DNA of 64,000 bases. Source: Larus michahellis. Its lineage: Eukaryota > Chordata > Aves > Charadriiformes > Laridae. The stretch lies in the NCBI RefSeq assembly GCF_964199755.1, contig NC_133896.1, positions 71,210,642 through 71,274,641 of the forward strand, read 5' to 3'. The notes beneath the pieces were generated by a model, which had not been told where the DNA came from, searched no databases, and saw only the letters and a program-made list of their open reading frames with translations. A program made the position numbers and the translations under genes. Position 1 is the first letter of the stretch. The number at the start of each line of letters is the position of its first letter. Positions 37,301 through 49,300 of the stretch are shown one piece after another.

Positions 37301-40300
37301 ATTCTATGATTCTATGATTCTATTACTACACGCCCTTGTAAAAAGTCCCTCCCCATCTTTCCTGTAGGCCCCCTTTAGGTACTGGAAGGCTGCTAGAAGG
37401 TCTCCTCAGAGCCTTCCCTTCTCCAGACTGAACAACCCCAACTCTCTCAGCCTATCTTCATAGGAGAGGTGTTCCAGCCCTCTGATCATCTTCGTGGCCC
37501 TCTTCTGGACTCACTCCAACAGGTCCATGTCCTTCTCATGTTGGGGGCTCCAGAGCTGGATGCAATACTCCAGGTGGGGTCTCACCAGAGTGGAGCAGAG
37601 AGGGAGAATCACCTCCCTTGACCTGCTGGCCACACTTCTTTTGATGCAGCCCAGGATGTGGTTGGCTTTCTAGGCTGCAAGTGCACATTGCTGGCTCATG
37701 TTGAGCTTCTCATCCACCAACACCGCCAAGTCCTTCTCCTCAGGGCTGCTCTCAAGCCATTCTCTGCCCAGCCTGTATTTGTGCCTGGGATTCCCCAATG
37801 ATAAAACAATGACAAATTGCCACCTGTTACATATACTGGTAAGCAAGAATTCATTTGACAGAAGCAGCATACACAGTAGAGGATCTTTTATCAGTAGTAA
37901 ACAAACTCTGTCAAAATAAAATATGATAATACCTTCATCATCTGAATGATAAATATGATACTAATTTCTAAACCCTGCGCAAATATTAAGTATCATAATA
38001 TCCTCAAGTACAAATAATATTTCCCTTTCAGTATATTGAAAATATTAATCAATCTAATATGCAGTATGGTGGAGTTTGCAAGAGGGAAAGGCAGTGCATA
38101 CTATGGTACCTTGTAAACCCTTCTCACTAACAGCAGATGTAAGGAACATAATGTGCTCTACCACAAAATAGTCAGAACATGTAACCTGGGAAAATGGTGC
38201 AACACAATGGTTTTTAAACACCTTTCTGATCTGGGTCTATCTAAGAAATTACAAAGACTTCCAGCATAATTAAGATTCTCTGCCAAATTACAACAACTTC
38301 CTCAGGCTGCTCTGAGCCTGAGCATTACTTAATATTCTGGTCTTGCCTTGACATTTCACTCTGATCCCCACTGCCATCTCTGGGTGCTTTCAAGTTCAGG
38401 CTTGTGGACATACTGTCTAAAGTCAGTCTAAGTGTCCTCAGCATCCCCTTTTCCTTGGGCTTTATGAGTTTTTAAAATCTTTATGCAGCTTTAGCTCTCT
38501 TGCCATGCCAGTGAATAGGTGAGATCCTAACCAAACTGTATGAACAAGGACTTACATCTACCAGGAAAAAAAGATTGGTTCCCTTACAACACACAGCAAA
38601 CTTAACTAGTTAGTATCAATTTTGGCATGCAAACTGTCTCTCATCTCTTTTTCTGACCAAAAGCTTTGATCAAACCGTATGTACTTTTTTCTTCTCCTTG
38701 CAGAATAAAATGGGGCTTTAGCTATTCAGACTCCAAATTTTATTAAGCTTAATTATAATTTCTGGCTTTGCTTATTGCTGACTCATTTTGAAATGGATGT
38801 TCTTATTCTACAGAAGCTTAATTTATGAATGACTTACAACATGAGGTATTCTGCTCCAGTAAAAGGGACTACTCTTCTGAGAGCTGAGGAAGATGTGTAA
38901 CTGTCTGACACATCATGCTCAGCTCGTGCAGCCAGTCTGTCCTTATTGGTTTTGGGCCAATTCAATACTGTTGCTCTAAAGACACAGTCATTAGAAATGT
39001 TCAGAATTCAGTCATTCTAATGTTCATAGTTGCTGACATTGTTCTTACGCAATTACAAGTAGTTCTACTGGAAAAAAGATGTCAGGTGATTAAAAATCAT
39101 CCATTGTCCAAGTATATCTGCAACTGGTTTCGATTAGGGATCCTCTCTTGTGAGGTTCTCATGGGAAAAGTACTTAAAGCATTTCTGACAAACTATCAAA
39201 TCTAAAATCTAAAATTATTTTTGCTATTTAATTAATGTGTCAGTCTGAAAGTTACACTTCCGTGTAAGTCTAAAGATCTTTTGGTTGTCATTTCATTTAT
39301 TTCATACCTGAAACATACTTTTCCAAAGTAACGTTTAAAATTTGCCTTGTATTTCTTGGCAGAACAGTGAATATTATCAACTTCACTTTCCTGTTTCAGT
39401 CTGGCTCTCTGACACAGGGTTTAGGACAAGGTCAGTAGCAAGTTCAGAGACAATTGTGTCCCCACAGTTTTTTCTGTCGTTCTTTTAAATTAACTAGATT
39501 TCAGATAAATTATTTAACATTCCATTAGTTGTCTGCGGTTGTGGATTTAGTGAAGATAGCTGGGAAAATTATTTTCATCATTACTGTCAACAAACGCTGC
39601 CAAAACGAAATTTCTGCACTTCTTTGCTTTTAGGTGAAGTTCCAGTATGTATTACACACACCAAAAAAAACCCAAAACCAAAAAAAAAACCTTCTAAAGA
39701 GAAGCAGGCTCCAGAGTAACCCAAGAGCTTTGTCATAAACCTGGCAGTTAGAGACCTTCCTGCAACAGAAATGTGAAACCTTTACTCAAAACGCCTCCCA
39801 GCCCTTGGAGCTGTTCCAAAGGAAACATGAGTGTATTTAGGTAGCTTAATATATCAGGGTGATATCATCCCACCTATCTTGTAGATGTCTAGGCATGAGT
39901 TAGCTGCTCCGCTAGAGTTAGTGAGGATCTAGTCAATGAAGTTTAAGGGTCAACGTAACCAAAAATGGGTCCATACTTTAAGTATGAGATTAATCATAAC
40001 CCTGCAGCCTGCAATTCTAATAGCTGTCCCACTGGGCTGGGGACTTCTGGAAGCAAATAGTAAGAGGTGAAGCAGCACTTTTTTGGAGTTCCATAAATCA
40101 TGATGGCCATGTGGCCTATTACAGCTGTGGATTTTTTTCCAACTCCATGGCTTTGCTAATAATAAACACACTTCTTTGTTTGGCATCTTAGTATTATCTT
40201 TCCACAACACACTATTCAACGGTATTTAGTAAGTTTATGTCAGTTGTGCAAGATCTAGTTTTCACTTCCTAAACACAAATTTTTGGACTGTTAAAACCAT

Positions 40301-43300
40301 GTTAGGAAGAAAGGAATAATATAGGTATTAACACCTCACCCCCCTTTTGGCAAGCCAGGAACTGATCTATGATGACTGTCCTTGAAACCTCACTTGAGAG
40401 GAAGTGGGCAACCAAGAAATGCTTTTCTATGCCTTCTCATTTCATTTTTCCAGGGCATTGCTTGGCTTGGGAGCTAGCAGGAAATCTTTCACGTCTGTCT
40501 TGTAGCACATTCTCCATGAGTCAGTTGTGGGATAAGGCCACAGCAAGCCCAAACAAAGAATGAGCTCCAGACTGGAAGGATAGCTGTACAGAGCAGCCTG
40601 GGCGTGTTTTTGCCATGAGGTGTATGATGTGTCAGAGTCATCCCCTTTCTTTGAGCAGAAGAGGTGTTTTAGTTTGGGACAAAATCTGGAGTCCATTTTG
40701 GAAAGATAGCTGAAGCTCTGTTTAATGGCTGGACACCATTATGCTTTTAGGTGCAGAATGAACAAAGATGAAATGCTGAGGTCTATCTGTCTTTTCCATG
40801 TCATAGGCAATGCTTAGGGTTAAGTCATCTGCAAGGTTTTAAGGATCAGAATGCTAGATTGAGTGCTCACTTAATATCTTACTGCAGTAACATCTACTGC
40901 AAAGAGCTTTGAGGTATTCTAATAACCTAACCAGACATAAAAATAAAACCATTAAAGCATGTCATTTCACAAATTTCACCCGAAACTCAAGCTATAACAA
41001 TTCAAAGCTATAGTGTAATGAACAGTCTCAGTTTGTTTCAGATATCGCATTAGCTGTTGAAAAAAAACGTGTTATAGAAAATGCTTGCTTTACACTTTTG
41101 CTATGTTATAAAAAAAATTTCCAGTAAAAATAATATCCAAAAGTATAAAATTATCATGCTGAAAAACTAATTAAATCTATAAGTAAAAGTAGTATTCCAC
41201 CAACTTTTAATAGAAGAGCCTGTTTTTCCTTAAATTCAATTTCATTATCTCTTAAATTCCTTTACTAAATTTGACACTCCATCACATATTCTAAAATGTA
41301 CAGTGTTTAGTAAGATTGCAAGAATATCTAAACTTCCCATGATCAAATGTAATGTTTGCTTAGAAATAAAAAATAGAAAATCAGTCGTGTTGTCTCTAGT
41401 TTTGCCATTTGTCCAGCGAGAAAGGAAAACACAGTTTCACAGAAAACATACAAATCCCAAAAATTCCAAAGTAAATTAATGATCCTGTGCCCTCTGTTTT
41501 CTTTATGAGGTTTTCCAAAGTCTGCCTCTTGTTTGTTTTCACTCACTTAGAGCCCAAGTAAGGTCAGATTGACAGTCATTTTAAGTTGCGCAGGTGAAGA
41601 ATACCAAAATCTAAATTAGTGTGTTTCTTTTCCTCTTCAGAGGTTAAAGTGAGATTTTTTGCATTACTTTTTGTCATACTATTGCACACAAGATTTAGCC
41701 ACAAAACAGATGTGACAAAATTGCCAAGCTGCATTTTGATTTCATGGGCCAAAACAAAATTTATGATAAGAAAAAATCCGTCATACAAGTAGTGGGACCT
41801 TCCCAGTAGCATATAAAGTTTTCTGAGTGCTCCAGAACACATACGCTCTATATAGGCTCCTCTAAAACAAAATTCTGTACCTGCCATACCATGGCTTTCT
41901 CGTGTAACTTATGACATAATTTGGTCATTCCTGCAGGTTGTTTTGACACACGGACAATGTTTTCTATTGCATGCAAAGGGCATATTCAAAATTATATTTA
42001 AGTCCTATTTTTATTTTCACTGAGGTTTCCTTTTAGTTTGTTTTTTTTGTTTGTTTGTTTTTTTTTTCTCAGCCAATATAATACAATTGATATCTGCTTA
42101 TCTAAATAACTGTTCTGAATTTTCTTCCTCTGCATAAATCTTTACTTTCCATTTTATTTACTAAATAAAAAGGAGATATGGATATACCAAACCCGTTCTT
42201 TCTGGTGCTACACTGCAGTTGTATGCAGGAGGCATACTAATTTTCCCAGACTATAAAAAGTTATTGTAGGTATTTTTCTCCATAAGACCTCTTTGTTCAC
42301 AAAACCTGTCCTGTTCTTATGAGTCTCAATTTTCAGAGAATGGACACTGAGTGCACAGTGATATCCAAAAGGGATTTTGTGGAAAGTGTACTTTTTACTG
42401 TGGTTTTTAACTTGCCTTCCTCTGGAAATTAGGTTTACACAATTACATAATTCTGGTCCTCAGCTTCAACAGATCTTAAGCCTGTTGGACCATTTCATCC
42501 TGCTTTAGCAGAGTGCCAGGCTGCTCTGAGTTAATATGTTCCAACCAATTAGGGAAAATTGCTGGCAAGGTACGGAAGAGAACACTGTTTTGGGCCTGTC
42601 ACTAAGGGAAGTGAAGGAATAACTCAGCTCTCAGCATTTACATGACGCAGAGGGCTGGCAGGCAGTACTATATGTAAGTTTGAGCAAAACCTAAGATATT
42701 TTCTTTGCGCAGTCAGAACAGTTATGGATATTAGAGGAACTTAAGTGAGAAGGGTAAGCTAGCAGGTGGGGTGAGGGTTAGAGAAGCTGAGGAATAGGTG
42801 ACATAGGATAAATCTGAGAGTCCCATGAACAGTTTTAGGAAAACAATAGAAGGGATCTGGAGAGATTACTTCTGTACATGGGATTCAGAGTGCACTGGTA
42901 GGGAGACGGAAGGTATGTGGATGTTCTGGTTTGAGGTAAAACAGAACCAACTTTCTGTTCAGTAATTTTCCTTCTTAGCTAAGCCTCTTCCAGTTCTCTG
43001 AAATTAACAGCATGTTGTGCAGAAAACTGTTTGTTCTCAGAGTGATAAGACCTATAGTTAATGCCAAAGAACGGTATGCAGAGAGGCTCTTGCTTATTGC
43101 TATAACAACCAAGGTCAGCTAACTTTGTTATTTGCCCCATTGGAGGGTTGGGAATGGAAAAGCATAGAGGGGTCCCACCTGCAGGGAGGAGCAGACAGGA
43201 CAGGTAACCCAAAACTGACCAAGAGGGTATCCCATCCCATCTGCCCCATGCTCACTATAAAAGCTGAGGGATCAAAGGGTCAGCCCTCTTTCTTCAATGG

Positions 43301-46300
43301 CCAATGTCCGAGGAGGACCCTGTGTGTTCATCTGCCTTTGATCCTGATCTGTGCATTCCTGATTCCAGCTCCGGAATCCAGTTCCCATCCATCACTGAGT
43401 CCAGCCTGGGACTTTCGCATTGCCTGCCAGTGACATCATCTTGGGAGCTTGATACAGTTTTGTATATATTGTATCTATTTCATTATTTCCATTTTATTTT
43501 GTTATTGATGTTTCATTGAAGTAGTTTAGTTCCTTCTAAACTCACAAATCTCTTTATCTCTCCTCCTCCTCCCCTTGGAGCAAGAGATGGGGAGACCATC
43601 TGTCGTCCATCATTGGCCAATCTGGCCTAAACCACGACAGATTTATTGGTGCCCAACGTGGAGCTATATGGACACAGGACAGACACAAAAATTAAAAAAT
43701 CTATGTTAAACCAGTGGAAGGACATCAGCAGAAGATTCACTGGGTGGAGCTTTGGGAGTCGCATTGTGAAGCACAGTCATATTTCTGCCAAACAGTTATC
43801 TAAAACAGCTTAGGGAATCAAGAATATATCTGACATGGCTTGGAAATTGTATATGTGGAGAATTGCTTATAATCAGCCTATTCCCATGAGAAAAATGTTT
43901 TTTCAAATGCAGATGCAAATGGTGTGACCAAGAGGGTAGATTAACCACTTCCTGCATATTTTTAATTCCTCCAGGAAGGGGCCCAAAGCTCCTATACAGC
44001 AAAAATCATATGTTTTGTATACTAATGTTTAGAATGACTTTTCATTAAAGTATACTCTGAGTGAACAATCAATGTATTCATTTTGAAAGACTTCAGTCCT
44101 GTTTGAGATCTAACAAATGGGTATTCTTTGCAGAGATCAGTGTGGAGATTTACAGGCTAGAAAGAAAAGTAGTAAACTGCAGTATGATAAGCCTGAGATG
44201 AATTCAATTTTAAATTTAGGCCATCTGGCTGGCGCTTCCTCTAAGCATGAAACAAACTTACTAGTTTTTAATAGCAATGCAGACAGTATACAGACAGTGC
44301 ACTGTTCCAGGTAAATAATAGAGCAATAGCAGGACACCAAGCTAAGTGAGGATCAACTCCAAGGACAGAATATAATCAAACCAATTTCAAACGGTATGGT
44401 GACGATGAGATACTTCCAGCAATAGCTTAGCCCAAGTCCAAATCTGTACTATAAATGAGCATTCATAATGACACAGACACAAACAGAATTTATACTAACT
44501 AGTAATTTTCTTTACTCCTCCTGTAGTTGTAAAACTACACCTCAATACAACGCCCAGGATGAGAAGCAGAATATGTAACAATGAGAGAATTATGGGGGGA
44601 TCTGAGTATATTTAAATTCTTTCACTCAACAGACAGCACTGAGTGGCCAAATTCACACGATCTCCCTAGTCATTGTTTCTCACATTAACTTAACAGTGTC
44701 TCACTGACAGTATGGTGTAGGTCAGGGTGGGGACAGCAAATAGTAAGAAATTTTGGCTTGGGGATGTCCTCCACCACTTGTGATCAGGGCCACAGAGGTG
44801 GGAACAGCAATCTCTCAGCTCTCTCTGAGCATCATCCCTCAGTTTTCATTAAGTTCTATAATTGTAGGAGAGTATCTGGGGATGCACTAGGAAGTTAAAC
44901 AATAAATAATATTCATGTGCATGATTGATTGGAAATAGCACACTGTTAAAAGCAGTTCTGAGAAGGTAACTTGAAACAGAAGGTATTTTGGTAGCTGAGA
45001 AAGGAAGCAAGTGAAAAGGAAGCCTGGAGCAGGGATGCACATAAGCTCCAGGGCCCTACAGGCAAAGTGAAATCTGTGCCTATCTCTGTAGGAGCGTGTA
45101 TTGTAATCTAACGAGGTGAGACCATACACTTCACTTACCATATATTTGCCTACGGCACACTGCCCTGCTCACCCCACAGTCTCCCTTAGGTGATTTTGGT
45201 ATAGAATCAGAATGAAAGACAGAATATATATGCGGATGCAAAAAATATTGTTCTCTACTTTACCTAAGGCTGAAGAAGCTATAGCAGACTGACGAAGAAA
45301 AATATACCACAACTGAGAATCTTTTAAACTGAAGAACAAAAAACGTGAAGGCTAGATTGCCTCTAACGCCATTAAAAAGAGGAAAGTGCTTACAGATGAG
45401 GGGTTTTTCAAAGCCTACTGAGTAGAAAAGTCATGCTTATTTTTGACAATTGCAAATTAAAAAATAACTTGAAATGAAGAGAAATGGAAGTTATTGTTAT
45501 TTCATTGCTCAGGAACAAATATTCTTTGTACTGGAAATTAAGATGCTAAATTTACTTTGCATCTATAGAGTCAATGCTGTCCAGGAGCATTTGAGTGCTT
45601 CTTTGCAGTAGCATACCATAATCTGGGAATTCTTGGCACCATTATTAATTGTTGTGCCCACATCTCCTGCATCTGTACTGCTCCAGTCACACAAAACCAT
45701 TGAAAACCCACAGATCCTTCAGATGAGGCTTCCATTACTGGGTAAACATTCCTAAATCACACATATATATCTTTCTATTACCTTTTCTAACTCAATGCTA
45801 TAGGGCAAACTTAGGAAACAGCAAATGCAATTGCATTCCAACAATTCCCACCTTTAGCTAAACAGGCAGCTGCTTCTATTCCCGTGCTAACTATGAAGTA
45901 CCTATAAAGAGTGTTAGACTTCAGCTGAAAAATAAGGTTTGTTTTGAAAACAGAGAAATGATTTTAAAAGGGAAAAAAGGAAAAGAAGAAGGACAAAAAA
46001 AAAAAAAAGAAGAAGAACAAGCTACCATTCCCATTTTCTCTTACAAATGTGCTCTATTTACACCTTAGCTACAGCTGACAAATAAACATGGAGGTTATGG
46101 AATTTGATTAATACAGCATGCAAAAGAAAGTAATCTATTTTCATTTTCTTGAAAGGTGTATTGCAAATTTTTTTTTGGCTGTACAATGCTTAATGCATAG
46201 TATGCTCGCTTTTACCTCAAAACCTAAGGTAACATAGTCAACATAATAATTTCAGCTTAAACAGAAAGGCAGTAAAATATGAATTACCATTTAAACTCTC

Positions 46301-49300
46301 CTTACAGACACCCACAGGTAAATATCATAGAATTATTAATTAAAAAAGCGATCATATATGGAAAAAACCAAGAAATTTCTGGTTTAGATGTTGAAAGTTT
46401 TTTATATATGTGCTTTTGCTAAACTGTTTCCTAGGATAAAATCATGTTTTGTTTAGTCTTAGGGCTAAATACAAGGGTTACAGTAATACAAAATAAGGTT
46501 CAAAACTTAAATGTTTTTTATTGTTCTTACTAGTATTTTTCTTATTATCAAACAGGAAGAAAAAAGGTAGTTTAAAGAAATTAATGAATTTTAATAAATT
46601 GGGATATTTGGGATAAGATATAGCTATTTAACAGAAAGCAATATTTGTTTTAATTAAGGCCTAGTTGTAGCTAATTACAAATATGAATAGATGAAAATAA
46701 TATTTCCCTTAGTTATTCTATATCAGAATTCCTGGATTCCAGGGTGTAAAATTACTAGGATATGTAGACTGAGGAAGAAGGTTAGATAACACAAAATGAA
46801 AGTGATGCCACTGAGGGAAGATATGTGACTTATATAACACACAAAAATACTATAGGAAAGAATATCTGTATAGTGTATCTGCATCTGTATAGTCTCTGCA
46901 AAGCCTGGAATGCAACAGTCTCTGCAAACGTACATACCCATTTGACATCCCACATTCCAGAACTCTTGAGGATTATAATTTGAAGAGGTTGCTCTTGTTC
47001 CTTTGGGGTAGATTCTTGTAATGAATCTTGTAGTATGTGAAACAAACTCATTAGCTGAAAAACAGAATGATAAAACCTTGGTAAGAAAAAATATTAATAA
47101 AGAGACCGTATTTGAATACATAATAATAAAAATATAATAATATGATCCAGCAATTTTATTAGGTTTTTTTTTACACTATCAGTATATCATATCAATGTAT
47201 TTATATTTTAGGACATTTCTATGCATGTTGACATTAGTATATGGGCTACTCTGAGATATGGCTGAAATCCTATTTTAAAACCTTAAAGTAGTATTTCTAG
47301 AACCTTAAATAGTGTTTCTGTCTATAGTGCAGACTTTTGTTAAAGGTTCAATAACCAAGAACCATTCCTTCACCGAGATATTCTGTTTCGTCACCTCTTT
47401 GTTAGGTAACTGTATGATTTTTGTACAAAGCCCACTGTGTTCTCATGGAAAATTGGAAAGACACAAACCAAGAAATTGATCAAAACGCCCACTCATTCTT
47501 TTATAGTTCAATAGGAAAAAAAAATCATCCCAAGATGATCTTAGCTTGATTGCTGTTTTGAAGTTTAAATAAAATGACTGAAGAATCTCAAGACAAGTGA
47601 GCAGCGCATTTGTAAAAGACACTTAATTGGTTCCTTTATAATCTTCAGAAGATGTTAACTATTCATGTGAGTTGATTTTCTTCCTTCTAGCAGTGTTTCC
47701 TTGTACTAAGCAGATGTGGAAAACTTCAAATCACTTCTATCTACACTATTGCTGTTTAGTAACTAAACGTAAAGCTTTAAATTTCCGGGACCATCACTCT
47801 GATCCTTTCCATCTCCCCCCCCGTCCCTTTTTTTTATATAGAACTTTTTTTATACTCACTAGATAGAACATGTAGTTCAATAGATGACCAGAGAGGACTC
47901 TGACTATGGACAACTGGCAAAAGCCTACTTATTTTGATGCCGTTCAGCACCATTCACCTAACCAATCATTGAATCCTCTCCACAACGTGGTGGATGGCAC
48001 CTGGGCTGGCCCTGAATGAATGCTCCTGTGGCATCATTCCCATGGTCAGTTATCTCTGTTCTTAACACTCCCTTACGGCTGCTGGCAGACAGAGTTAAAA
48101 CAGCAGAGGCTGCACTGTATTGGCTGCACCAAATGGAGACACTCCAACACAGAATGAGTTTTGAATAATCCAATTTTTCTGGTATGAAAGATTTGGTCCA
48201 ATGGAGCAAACTGCCTGCTATGGGGTATATTCATTTCATCAATGCACATTCCCTTATCTGCAGTTGTCATCAAAGCCAAGGATACTGCATGACCAAGTCC
48301 AGTGAGTACTACAGACCATACATGGAGAGGTGAAATCTATTTCACACATTGTCAAGTACTGACTGTAACTTCTAAATTATTTGATGCCGGAAAGAATGAA
48401 TCAAAAGCTGTTCATACATTTTTTGTACTATGTTAATAATTGTTCTTATGAAAATACATGTAATTAAAGCAAAGCTGGGTTTCAATTTTCCTCACAAAAC
48501 CAACTGAAATATAAAAATGTGGTGCAAATGACAAGATAGTTCTAAAACAACGTTATAAATACGACCGAATAAAATTGGACAGCATGTGTTTCCTAAAATT
48601 TTAACCCTTCCAATGCATAGACAGTGAACCATAGCAACATTGTAACTTTTATGTGATTAAATAAAAAAATATACCTGAATGTTTTACAAATTTTCGTGCT
48701 TGAGTCTCTCCAATTGAATTATTTTCATAGCACTTTTGATTAGCTAGGGAATGCTCAAAGCTCACAAACTTCTCAGATTTGGTATAAATCACGAGGTCTG
48801 ACAACGCAAGGGCAATTTTTGTCTTCTTCATCTAATAATCATAATATAAAATAATGGAAGAATAAAAAAATCACAATAACATATTTCATTATTATTATTA
48901 GCAATTCAAAAGAAACTATCATTTTGGATTCATAAATCATGGGAAAAAGTGTCACAATTAGTTAATATTTTAGCTAAGATATGAATTTTGATAGTGAGAG
49001 TTGATCCGGTCAGAGACAACTAAGGTTATTGTCTCTATGTTCACATAGCAATTGTAGGGTAAATGGACAGATGCTTCCAATGCTTCCTAGCACAGTGATC
49101 TGTTGGACAGCTTTATCATTTCCCTGCTTCTGAGACCAGTATGTAAATTAACATAATTTTTCATGGCTCTTAACATTGCACACTTAAAATATATGTCCAA
49201 CTTCATATTCCTAAGCAGATAAATTACTAGAAAAGAATACTGGTAAGAAGTACTTGGAGGGAAAAAAAAAAAAAAAAGAGCAGGAGAATCTGTACATCAA

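Larger units (their letters stand above)
35287..37322 (+). mobile_element. Younger CR1 LINE, 5'-truncated, nested in the older CR1
   Basis: The element starts near 35287 within ORF2 (no endonuclease domain) and ends with the CR1 tail, four to five copies of a TTCTATGA-type unit at about 37285-37322. Target text is 'cctatca' on the left and 'tctatta' on the right, so a 6-7 base imperfect target duplication is possible. One frame break near 35600-35640 separates an upstream 106-codon stretch from the long 496-codon frame. The relatively intact coding sequence suggests it is the youngest insertion in the window. It lies antisense to PLCZ1. Confidence 0.95.
35015..37797 (-). mobile_element. Older CR1 LINE copy, split by a younger CR1 insertion
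   Basis: The two flanks belong to one minus-oriented CR1 3' part. 35015-35286 is its tail and 3' UTR ('atagaatcacagagtcatag...ggttggaagggacc', ending 'acccctcatcctatca'). 37323-37797 continues with 'ctacacgcccttgtaaaaagtccc' and then ORF2 C-terminal coding, where the minus strand reads [26 protein letters not shown]. The matching C-terminal segment in the inserted copy is [26 protein letters not shown], which confirms the family and shows different subfamilies. Between the flanks lies the younger plus-strand CR1. The old copy is 5'-truncated at about 37797. Confidence 0.93.

Noticed and set aside
37285..37322. Short tandem array resembling a CRISPR or satellite
   Set aside because: It is the normal CR1 3' tail repeat, without spacers.
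48675..48831. ATG at 48831 as a possible start of a separate 60-codon gene
   Set aside because: It is directly preceded by a splice acceptor, and the peptide is the PLC Y-domain start, so the methionine is internal to PLCZ1.
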